Positions 6,553 through 12,460 of a DNA stretch of 27,123 nt are shown here, piece by piece (position 1 is the first letter of the stretch; every line of letters begins with the position of its first letter). The position numbers and the translations under genes were made by a program. This DNA is from a virus, in IMG/VR virus record IMGVR_UViG_3300044615_000736, positions 1-27,123 of that record; one strand, given 5' to 3'. Under the pieces are notes generated by a model, which had not been told where the DNA came from, did no database searches, and was given only the letters and a program-made list of their open reading frames with translations.

Positions 6553-7661
6553 TGGCGCAAGTCCCTGCTTCGCAGCACACAACCGGGGAGGCCATTGTCA
6601 AATGGCGTGCGCGAGAGAAGCAGGAACACCGGGAACACCTCGGGGCGTCGTTGATCGGCCACGCGTGCGATCGGCACATCTGGCTGTCTTTCCGCTGGGC
6701 GATGACGCCCAGCTGGGACGGCCGGATGCTGCGGCTCTTCGACCGCGGCAAGCGCGAGGAGGCGGTCGTCGCCGAGGAGCTGCGAGGCATCGGCGTCGAT
6801 CTGCACACGCACGACGGCGACAAGCAGATCGAGTGCCGTGACGAGTCGGGGCATTTCGGCGGCAGCGTCGACGGTATCGGCCGTGGCTTCCCCGAGGCGC
6901 CCAAGACCTGGGCGATCCTCGAGGTGAAGACGCACAGCGCGAAGAGCTTTACAGACCTCAAGAAGGTCGGCGTCGCCGAGAGCAAGCCGCAGCACTACGC
7001 GCAGATGCAGTCCTACATGGGGCTGCTGAAGCTCGAGCGCGCGATGTACCTCGCGGTGAACAAAGACAACGACGAGCTCTACACCGAGTGGGTGCACTTC
7101 GACGAGGACGCGTTCAAGGCGATGCAGGAGCGTGCCCGGCGCATCATTGACTCGAAGACCCCACCGGCGAAGCTCTCCGAAGATCCGGCGCACTGGCAGT
7201 GCAAGGGGTGCCCGTTCTTCTCAGTCTGTCACGAGCAGAAGGTGGCCGAGGTGAGCTGCCGCACCTGTTGCCACGCGACCCCCGTTGCGGCCGGCGCATG
7301 GCATTGCGACGTTCACGGCACCGTGCGCAACAAGGGTGAGCAGCGCAGCGCCTGTGAGCAGCACCTGTTCATCCCCGACCTCGTGCCCTTCGGCGAGGCG
7401 GTGGATGGCGGGGTCGCGCACATCGAGTACCGGCACCGGGAGACCGGCAAGACGTTCATCAACGGCGTTAGCGGCTACTCGAGCAAGGAGCTCTCCGCGT
7501 CGGCGGCCGGCACCGTGACCGAGCCGATCGTCGAGGCGATGCGGGCGACGTTCAACGCCAAGGTCGTCGCGAGCAAGCCGCGGCGCGGCAAGCGCGACCT
7601 GTCGAACCTGCCGCCGGCCGAGGCCTACGACCACGACTTCAACGACCCGATCCCGTTTTGA
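6552..7661 (+). CDS. PD-(D/E)XK nuclease, Cas4/RecB-like with Fe-S cluster cysteines
   Basis: Encodes 369 residues. The nuclease core shows Gly-Ser-Val-Asp (Asp107), Glu-Val-Lys (Glu124, Lys126) and a downstream Gln151/Tyr155 pair (QMQSY), the order expected for RecB-family nucleases. Cys39 before the core and Cys217, Cys220, Cys226 after it reproduce the Cas4/AddB layout that binds a 4Fe-4S cluster. A further Cys/His-rich patch follows (Cys236, 239, 240, 252, 268 with His254 and His271), not part of the usual fold. The last 90 residues are poorly conserved in type. Located behind Sak4 and DUF669, it probably processes DNA ends for recombination or replication. Confidence in the nuclease call is high; the substrate is unknown. 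Confidence 0.85.
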   Translation: MAQVPASQHTTGEAIVKWRAREKQEHREHLGASLIGHACDRHIWLSFRWAMTPSWDGRMLRLFDRGKREEAVVAEELRGIGVDLHTHDGDKQIECRDESGHFGGSVDGIGRGFPEAPKTWAILEVKTHSAKSFTDLKKVGVAESKPQHYAQMQSYMGLLKLERAMYLAVNKDNDELYTEWVHFDEDAFKAMQERARRIIDSKTPPAKLSEDPAHWQCKGCPFFSVCHEQKVAEVSCRTCCHATPVAAGAWHCDVHGTVRNKGEQRSACEQHLFIPDLVPFGEAVDGGVAHIEYRHRETGKTFINGVSGYSSKELSASAAGTVTEPIVEAMRATFNAKVVASKPRRGKRDLSNLPPAEAYDHDFNDPIPF

Positions 7662-7670
7662 GGTGATTGC

Positions 7671-7910
7671 ATGATCGTCAAGGAATATGACGTCGTCGAG
7701 CGGCCACAGCACTACGACCGCGGCGCCATCGAGTGCATCGATGCGATCAAGGCGCAGCTGACGCCAGACGAGTGGCGCGGGTACCTGCGCGGGCAGATTG
7801 CCAAGTACAACTGGCGCCTGGGCATGAAAGACGACCCGAAGGTCGACGCGGGCAAGCTGCTCTGGTACGCCTCGCTGCTTGCGGGGAGAGATCCGCGTGA
7901 GAATCGATAA
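7671..7910 (+). CDS. DUF3310 protein
   Basis: Encodes 79 residues from ATG 7671 with GAGGTGATTGC before it. It has the DUF3310 signatures in order: RPQHYDRGAIECIDAI (11-26), a GYLRGQIAKYNWRLGMK helix (37-53) and a final Lys-Leu-Leu-Trp-Tyr helix (LLWYASLLAG). This small family is very common in tailed phages next to replication or nucleotide-metabolism genes; it is often labelled a putative nucleotide kinase, without proof. Complete and of normal length. Confidence 0.85.
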   Translation: MIVKEYDVVERPQHYDRGAIECIDAIKAQLTPDEWRGYLRGQIAKYNWRLGMKDDPKVDAGKLLWYASLLAGRDPRENR

Positions 7911-7954
7911 ACCCGGCCAGGCGCATCCCTGGCGCAGCAAGTGGAGCACAGAGC

Positions 7955-8281
7955 ATGGGCGGACGGATGTCACGAAACAAGGGAGCGGCGGCGGAGCGGG
8001 AGCTGGCGCAGATCCTGAGCGACGAGCTTGGGTTCGGCGTGAAAAGGAAGCTGGGGCAGGCCCGCGATTCGGGCGACGACATCCAAGTCGGTAAGTTCCG
8101 TATCGAGGCGAAGCGCCGCGAGACGCTCGCCCTGCCCGCCTGGTGCCGGCAGATCGAGGAGCACTGCCAGCCGGGAGAGGTGCCCATCGTGGCCTACCGG
8201 CAGAACGGCCAGCCCTGGCGGGTCGTGCTCAAGCTCGGGGACTTCCTGCCGCTCCTGCGAGGCGAGTTGACGGATGCCTGA
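7955..8281 (+). CDS. Small PDDEXK endonuclease, Holliday junction resolvase-like
   Basis: Encodes 108 residues; ATG 7955 follows GGAGCACAGAGC, and an alternative in-frame ATG at 7967 starts MSRNKGAAAE. The family pattern is clear: SRNKGAAAERELAQIL (6-21), an Asp pair (41-42) and Glu51-Ala-Lys53 in FRIEAKRRE, followed by PIVAYRQNGQPWRVVL, the conserved beta unit of small phage PDDEXK nucleases. These act as junction-resolving or structure-specific nucleases. In this operon it would resolve recombination or replication intermediates. Its end overlaps the excisionase start by 8 nt. Confidence 0.8.
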   Translation: MGGRMSRNKGAAAERELAQILSDELGFGVKRKLGQARDSGDDIQVGKFRIEAKRRETLALPAWCRQIEEHCQPGEVPIVAYRQNGQPWRVVLKLGDFLPLLRGELTDA

Positions 8282-8594
8282 AGTGTTGCGAGAATCTCAA
8301 CAGCCAGTGCTGACAACACTGGTTGACGCGGCGGGGCAGCTCGGTGTTAGCGTGAAGACGCTCCGCCGGCTGGTCGACCGGGGCGAGGTGCCGGCCTACA
8401 GGTTCGGCACCGCGATCCGAGTCAACGTCGCGGAGATTCTCGAAGCAACCAAACAGGAGCCCCGCAAACCATGTCCATCTTCAAACGAGGCAAGACGTTC
8501 TACATCGACATCGCTCTCGCCGGCGGGCGGCGATTCAAGCAGTCTGCTCAGACTGCTGATCGCAAAGCAGCGCAGGAGCTGCACGACCAATTGA
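8274..8594 (+). CDS. xis: Excisionase-like MerR/HTH_17 protein
   Basis: Encodes up to 106 residues. Residues about 14-60 form an HTH_17/MerR-like winged helix (LVDAAGQLGVSVKTLRRLVD then GEVPAYRFGTAIRV), the usual fold of excisionases that bend attP and steer the integrase toward excision. The gene directly precedes and overlaps the integrase by 124 bp. The overlapped C-terminal 40 residues are Ser/Arg-rich and look like an out-of-frame reading of the integrase, so the functional part is probably the first 65 residues. The predicted operator O4 (8285-8301) lies inside codons 4-10, which is unusual. Confidence 0.75.
   Translation: MPEVLRESQQPVLTTLVDAAGQLGVSVKTLRRLVDRGEVPAYRFGTAIRVNVAEILEATKQEPRKPCPSSNEARRSTSTSLSPAGGDSSSLLRLLIAKQRRSCTTN
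8285..8301. promoter_or_regulatory. Predicted operator O4 at the start of the excisionase gene
   Basis: GTTGCGA-GAA-TCTCAAC, identical in both half sites to O3 and differing only in the 3-bp centre. It lies 11 bp after the excisionase start codon. No matching -10 is present at the right distance, so it may act as a transcription roadblock instead of a promoter operator. Confidence 0.55.
8304..8322. repeat. Inverted repeat beside operator O4
   Basis: CCAGTG (8304-8309), 7-nt centre, CACTGG (8317-8322), immediately after O4. It could be a second protein-binding site, for example for the excisionase itself, or an mRNA hairpin in the xis coding region. Confidence 0.35.
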
Positions 8595-9469
8595 AGGCGC
8601 AGCTCTGGCGCCAGGCCAAGCTCGGCGAGAAGCAACCGCGCTCGCTCAACGAGGCGGCCGAGCGCTGGCTTGCCGAGCACAAGACCGACGGCGCCATCCG
8701 CGACTACACCCACCACCTCGCCTTCTGGTGCGCGCGTGCCGAGGGCATGGCCCTCACCGACATCACCCGCGCCTGGGCGGCCGAGCAGATCGAGGGGCTC
8801 ATCACGCGCAAGGGCACGCCGGCGAGCAACGGCACCCGCAACAACTACGTCATCACCCTGCGCAGCGTGCTCTCGACCGCGTGCAAGGAGTGGGAGTGGA
8901 TCGACCAGGTGCCGACCTTCCGCACCTACGGCGACAAGCGCGAGGCGAGCAAGATGCTGATCGCGACCCCCGCCCAGGCGAAGGCGCTGCTCGAGGTGCT
9001 GCCGCCCCAGCTGCGCGCGGCGGTCGGGTTTGCCTTCATGACCGGCCTGCGCAAGTCGAACGTGTTCGGGTTGACCTGGGATCGCGTGGATCTCGCCCGC
9101 GGCGTCTGCTGGGTGCAGCCGATCGACACGAAGGCCGGGAATCTCATCGTCTGCCCGATCAACAGCGCCGCCCGAGCGCTCCTCGAGCAGCAGCCGCGGG
9201 TGGCGGGCGAGAGCCGGGTGTTCCCGGTTGAGCCGCCCTGCTTCCACCAGTGGCGCCGGTACACGAAGCGCGCCGGGTTACCCGAGGGGTTCCGGTTTCA
9301 CGACATCAGGCACACCTTCGCGAGCTGGGCGGCGATGGACGGGGTCGATCGCAAGACGCTGCAGGACATGGGCGGCTGGAAGACGCCGGCGATGATCGAC
9401 AACTACGTCCACCTGCCGGTCGATCACCTGGTCAATGCGGCGGAGCGCCTGGCTACGCGCCTGCACTGA
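8471..9469 (+). CDS. int: Tyrosine recombinase, phage integrase
   Basis: Encodes 332 residues; ATG 8471 follows ACAGGAG. The N-terminal 60 residues are a DNA-binding arm (FYIDIALAGGRRFKQSAQT), then a core-binding helical domain (about 60-150), then the catalytic domain. Active-site residues are in the expected order: Arg194 (TGLRKSNVFGL), Lys221, His277-x-x-Arg280 (FHDIRHTFASW), Trp303 in GGWK (the His/Trp position) and the nucleophile Tyr312 (NYVHL). It catalyses integration and excision at attP, which lies just downstream (9548-9592). Length is normal for the family and nothing is truncated. Confidence 0.95.
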   Translation: MSIFKRGKTFYIDIALAGGRRFKQSAQTADRKAAQELHDQLKAQLWRQAKLGEKQPRSLNEAAERWLAEHKTDGAIRDYTHHLAFWCARAEGMALTDITRAWAAEQIEGLITRKGTPASNGTRNNYVITLRSVLSTACKEWEWIDQVPTFRTYGDKREASKMLIATPAQAKALLEVLPPQLRAAVGFAFMTGLRKSNVFGLTWDRVDLARGVCWVQPIDTKAGNLIVCPINSAARALLEQQPRVAGESRVFPVEPPCFHQWRRYTKRAGLPEGFRFHDIRHTFASWAAMDGVDRKTLQDMGGWKTPAMIDNYVHLPVDHLVNAAERLATRLH

Positions 9470-9472
9470 CCG

Positions 9473-9539
9473 AACGACTTACGTCCCATTTACGTCCCAG
9501 TCGGATTTTCAGGAGCAGTCCGAACCGGCGTAAGTCGTT
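9473..9539. repeat. Inverted repeat downstream of the integrase
   Basis: AACGACTTACG (9473-9483) and its exact complement CGTAAGTCGTT (9529-9539), 45 nt apart, with a smaller imperfect stem inside. It has no T-tract, so it is not a standard terminator. It may be an integrase-arm structure of attP or a 3' mRNA stem protecting the integrase transcript. Confidence 0.45.
9481..9499 (+). repeat. attP arm-type repeat, copy 1
   Basis: ACGTCCCATTTACGTCCCA, itself two ACGTCCCA units separated by TTT/T. An identical 19-bp copy lies at 9678-9696 on the other side of the attachment core. Direct repeats flanking the core are typical integrase arm-binding sites. Confidence 0.6.
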
Positions 9540-9547
9540 GATTTAGT

Positions 9548-9592
9548 TGGTAGCGGGGGCAGGATTTGAACCTGCGACCTTCGGGTTATGAG
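9548..9592 (-). other. attP: attP core: 3' part of a tRNA-Met gene
   Basis: On the - strand this 45-bp stretch reads from the anticodon loop (CTCATAA, anticodon CAT) through a complete T arm (GCAGG-TTCAAAT-CCTGC) and the acceptor 3' strand to CCA. The 5' half of a tRNA is absent, so it is not a functional gene but the identity segment that restores the host tRNA-Met after integration. It lies 79 bp after the integrase stop, between two copies of a 19-bp repeat. Phage genes on both sides show that this is attP and not attL or attR. Confidence 0.85.
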
Positions 9593-9677
9593 GATGACAC
9601 AGAACTGTGCGAAAACCGCAAGTTGCTGATTTTCCTTGGACTACGATGGACCCCGTTACCCGCTTTTCCCCTGATTC

Positions 9678-9696
9678 ACGTCCCATTTACGTCCCA
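9678..9696 (+). repeat. attP arm-type repeat, copy 2
   Basis: Exact copy of the 19-bp repeat at 9481-9499, in the same orientation. It overlaps the stop codon and last codons of the metallophosphoesterase gene. Confidence 0.6.
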
Positions 9697-10694
9697 ACCT
9701 TCCTGCCGCGGAACCACGCCGCGCCGTCGTGCACCACGACGAGCTCGGGCTGCAGCAGCTTGCCGCCGTGGAAGGTTAGCACGGCGAAGCCTGACGCCCA
9801 GTTGAGCGGCCCGGCCTCCGTATAGCCGAACTGAGGGCCGTTCGGCTCGGCGAGGGTGCCAGTATCCACCCCGTAGCGCCGGCCCCTGTAATCGCCCCAG
9901 GGTGTCACCTGGAGCTTGTGCAGGTGCCCGTGCACATAGTGGACGCCAGATCGCAGCGTGCTGTTGTACGCGGAGTGCACGCCGCCGCTCACCGGCCGGT
10001 GCCGGATCGTCGTCCAGGCATCGCTGCTCTGGTTGACGTGCAACGCCCAGCCGGCTCGCCACCGCGGCAGGTAGTCGATCAAAGTGGATCCGGTCATTTC
10101 CTCGAGGTCCGGCGCGTGCGCGCTGAGGTAGTTCTCGAATCTGGCGTCGTGGTTGCCGATCGTGCGGATGAGCTGCGCCATGCCGGCCGCCCGCTCGAGC
10201 TCGGCGCACCGATCCTGCACGGCGGCGATCTCGTCCTTCAGCTCGGGCAGCTTCTCCCACATGATCCGCGCGTGCCGGCTCACTCGTGCCCCGTCGAGCA
10301 CGTCGCCGTTCAGCACGACCGCTTCCGGCTTGAGCTGCTTGGCGAGCTTGCACAGCGCCTGGTGCGCGACCGTGACGACGCCCGGCCAGTAATGGCAGTC
10401 GCTCGCGACCAGCACCACGCCGTCGGTGATTTCGAGCGCCATGTCTCGCTCGTATTTGCGCGCTCGGTCGCGTGCGGTCTGCGTCAGTCGCCTGGCGGTC
10501 GCGTTGGTGTCACCCTCCGCGGTCGGGTTTTGCCCAACGTCAGATTCCAGCGAGATCCCGAGTTTCATCTCGATTCGGCGCCGGCGGTCGTAGACGTTGC
10601 GCTGACTCAGCTGCAGATGCTTTGCCACCTTGATCGGCGACCGGAGCCGCCGCCACGTTTCGATGAATTCATCGTTGTCGATCATTTTCGGCAT
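9687..10694 (-). CDS. Metallophosphoesterase with N-terminal helix-turn-helix
   Basis: Encodes 335 residues. The calcineurin-like metal-binding motifs are all present: Asp99-x-His101 (ASDCHYW), Gly-Asp131 (LNGDVLDG), Gly-Asn181-His182-Asp (GNHD) and HGHLH (255-259), which together bind two metal ions. Residues about 18-45 look like a helix-turn-helix (SPIKVAKHLQLSQRNVYDRR), so the enzyme may be tethered to DNA or an oligomer. The substrate (nucleotide, nucleic acid or protein phosphate) cannot be told from sequence. It is the last gene of the structural/lysis transcript and ends in the attP region. Confidence 0.85.
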   Translation of the reverse strand: MPKMIDNDEFIETWRRLRSPIKVAKHLQLSQRNVYDRRRRIEMKLGISLESDVGQNPTAEGDTNATARRLTQTARDRARKYERDMALEITDGVVLVASDCHYWPGVVTVAHQALCKLAKQLKPEAVVLNGDVLDGARVSRHARIMWEKLPELKDEIAAVQDRCAELERAAGMAQLIRTIGNHDARFENYLSAHAPDLEEMTGSTLIDYLPRWRAGWALHVNQSSDAWTTIRHRPVSGGVHSAYNSTLRSGVHYVHGHLHKLQVTPWGDYRGRRYGVDTGTLAEPNGPQFGYTEAGPLNWASGFAVLTFHGGKLLQPELVVVHDGAAWFRGRKVGT

Positions 10695-10697
10695 GGG

Positions 10698-10916
10698 TCA
10701 TGTCTCGCGGGTGATCTTTACGCCGAGCGCGGTTCTGCGCCGGCGTGTTTCGACGTCGTCTCGCATCGCACGCCACTCGAGGTGACCGTCAACGAGCCGG
10801 ATTTCTTCCTTATGGACAAGTGCGCAGTCGCAGCACTCCGTGTGGGTGTACCCGCGGATGCGGTACCACTTGCCGTCCTCGATCTGCACGACGCTCATCT
10901 TTCGCTTTCGACTCAC
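10698..10916 (-). CDS. Small Cys-containing phage protein, function unknown
   Basis: Encodes 72 residues from GTG 10916, which overlaps the lysozyme stop (GTGA) and has GGAGG upstream; an ATG at 10898 is a weaker alternative. It contains a His-Thr-Glu-Cys-Cys-Asp-Cys cluster followed by a His, possibly a small metal site, and a charged C-terminal helix with an Arg run. Short proteins of this style are common beside phage lysis genes. No function assigned. Confidence 0.65.
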   Translation of the reverse strand: MSRKRKMSVVQIEDGKWYRIRGYTHTECCDCALVHKEEIRLVDGHLEWRAMRDDVETRRRRTALGVKITRET

Positions 10917-11353
10917 AGCAGTGTTGCCTCCGCTTGTCTCCTGCGCACGAGGCCGGGCAGCACCCGCCCGCCGCCGCGCGTCCAGCGCATGAGCTGCTCG
11001 CGCGCGCCATCCCAGTCGCCCTGGTTGATCCGCCGGCGCAGCGTGCTCGTCTGCAGCCGGCCTGCGCCGAGGTTGTAAGTGAAGTCCACGATCGCGTTCA
11101 GGGCCGCCGGATGCGCCACCAGCGGCGGGCAGAGACGCAGCACGGCCGGCAGGAACTCCCCCTGCAGCTGCGCCGCCAATAGAGCCTCTGCGTCGGCCTT
11201 GGTGATGGGGGCGTCGTCGAGCGTCACCCGCCGGCCGTCGGGGTACCGCGTGCTGCCGTACCCGATCGTCGGGACGCCGGCCGGGCAGATGTATGGGCGC
11301 GAGCGAAACCCCTCGAACTCTTTGCAGAGCCGAGTGGCGATCGCCAAGTCCAT
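10913..11353 (-). CDS. Endolysin, GH24 lysozyme
   Basis: Encodes 146 residues; ATG 11353 overlaps the stop of the holin-like gene (TGATG). The GH24 catalytic triad is in register: Glu14 (FEGFRSRPY), Cys23 in the position of Asp/Cys and Thr29 (PTIGYG), with the usual spacing of 8 and 5 residues. A later NAIVDFTYNLG stretch is the second family signature. There is no signal-anchor or signal peptide at the N-terminus, so release to the periplasm needs a hole-forming holin. It cleaves peptidoglycan between MurNAc and GlcNAc during lysis. Confidence 0.93.
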   Translation of the reverse strand: MDLAIATRLCKEFEGFRSRPYICPAGVPTIGYGSTRYPDGRRVTLDDAPITKADAEALLAAQLQGEFLPAVLRLCPPLVAHPAALNAIVDFTYNLGAGRLQTSTLRRRINQGDWDGAREQLMRWTRGGGRVLPGLVRRRQAEATLL

Positions 11354-11847
11354 CAAAGACCCCTGCGTGCCAGCGTGCGATCGAGGAACCAGTAGTTGAG
11401 CGTGCCGGCGACGAGCGCCGCGAAGTCGGTCGACATCATCGTCACGAAGACCGTCTTCGCATCTGCACCGGACGCCCATGCGTTCCACGCGTACCAGAGG
11501 TGCACGAACGACCAGATCCCGAGCACCCAGTAGGTGACGACCGGGCGCACGCTCGCGGACAGGCTGGCGACCCATCCGCCCGCGGCCTTGGTCATCTCGG
11601 TCTGCTGCTCGATCGCCGACTTGAACGCATCGATCACGCCGACATCGAGGTCGGCCTGGTGCTGCGCGCCGATCTCCGAGAGTTTCTGCTGGCCTCGCTG
11701 TTCCTCGAGCTTGCATTGCCGGTCGAACATCGCGAGCTCATGTTGCCGTTCGCTCTTGCGATCGAAAGCCTTCAGGAACTCGGGCACGAGGCGGAACACG
11801 CCGCCCAGCACACTGCCGACGACGCCGCCGCCCAGGATGTCGATCAT
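11353..11847 (-). CDS. Holin-like membrane protein (GTA_holin_3TM type)
   Basis: Encodes 164 residues; ATG 11847 follows AAGGAG and overlaps the upstream stop (ATGA). A Gly-rich hydrophobic N-terminus (residues 3-25) is followed by a long charged Gln/Glu/Arg helix (about 28-90), then two clear membrane segments (about 102-122 and 138-156) with an aromatic TYWVLGIWSFVHLWYAW stretch. The design matches the family of holins found in gene-transfer agents and many proteobacterial phages. It would permeabilise the inner membrane for the endolysin encoded next to it. Confidence 0.75.
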   Translation of the reverse strand: MIDILGGGVVGSVLGGVFRLVPEFLKAFDRKSERQHELAMFDRQCKLEEQRGQQKLSEIGAQHQADLDVGVIDAFKSAIEQQTEMTKAAGGWVASLSASVRPVVTYWVLGIWSFVHLWYAWNAWASGADAKTVFVTMMSTDFAALVAGTLNYWFLDRTLARRGL

Positions 11848-12023
11848 TTGATCAACTCCTTGCCGCTCGCCCACATGATCGCGGCGACGACGACGACGCC
11901 GACCGCCCAGAAGATCTTGTGCGCGACCGACTTGCCGATCTCCTGATACACCTTCTGCAGCGCTTTCTCGGCAGCCCGCTCGGCAATGTGCTCGATCTCT
12001 GCTTCGGTGAGCTTGTCGCTCAC
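11844..12023 (-). CDS. Small single-pass membrane protein of the lysis module
   Basis: Encodes 59 residues from GTG 12023, preceded by GAGGAGGAA and overlapping the previous stop (GTGA). An amphipathic, Glu-rich helix (residues 5-34) precedes one membrane segment (KIFWAVGVVVVAAIMW, about 36-51) and a short basic tail. The topology is like XhlA-type or antiholin accessory proteins. It may be a second holin, an antiholin or a modulator of the neighbouring holin; sequence alone cannot decide. Confidence 0.65.
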   Translation of the reverse strand: MSDKLTEAEIEHIAERAAEKALQKVYQEIGKSVAHKIFWAVGVVVVAAIMWASGKELIK

Positions 12024-12451
12024 GGCCGTTCCTCCTCGGCCACCGGCGCGGTCAGGATCGTGGCCGCGCGCTCGTCCGTGAGCAGGTCGAGCGCCGCGAG
12101 CTGCTGCACGCCCGCGATCGTGCGCGCGTCCGCGAGGTTGACCTGCGTCACCATGGCGAATGTCTCGACCCACGCCTGCACAGCAATTTCGGTTTTCGCG
12201 GCTGCGAGAATGCCGACGTACTCCTGATCCGTGAGGCGGAATCGAAAGGCCAGCTTCGTGATGACCGGCGGGCGCGAATCGACGACCGGAGGCGGCGGCG
12301 AGAACGCGCCGTCGCTGTACGTCCAGCCCGGCCCCGGCTGCGGGTCGATGCCGTCGAGGTCGATCCACGTCCCGTCCGTCGAGAGCGGTGCGTCTGCGAG
12401 CGCGATGCAGTCCACGATCTCGCCTTTCACGATTGCGAATTTCTTTGACAT
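12020..12451 (-). CDS. Tail-associated phage protein, function unknown
   Basis: Encodes 143 residues; ATG 12451 has GAGGTCGTGAC upstream. The N-terminal half has a repeated beta pattern ending PGWTYSDGAFSPPPP (residues about 41-55), the Gly-Trp-x-Tyr-x-x-Gly-x-Phe-x-x-Pro signature seen in short proteins beside tail-fibre genes and in fibre-assembly proteins. The C-terminal half is helical. Position between the glycine-rich tail protein and the lysis genes fits a tail-fibre accessory or chaperone role, which is inference. Confidence 0.6.
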   Translation of the reverse strand: MSKKFAIVKGEIVDCIALADAPLSTDGTWIDLDGIDPQPGPGWTYSDGAFSPPPPVVDSRPPVITKLAFRFRLTDQEYVGILAAAKTEIAVQAWVETFAMVTQVNLADARTIAGVQQLAALDLLTDERAATILTAPVAEEERP

Positions 12452-12460
12452 GTCACGACC

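Noticed and set aside
7897-8094. Possible small protein starting VRIDKPGQAHPWRSK
   Set aside because: The first 20 residues look protein-like, but the frame then runs through the PDDEXK nuclease gene as Gly/Arg-rich nonsense. No proper stop before the overlap; a very short leader peptide cannot be excluded.
9548-9592. Functional tRNA-Met gene
   Set aside because: Only the part from the anticodon loop to CCA is present; the D arm and acceptor 5' strand are absent, so it is an attachment core.
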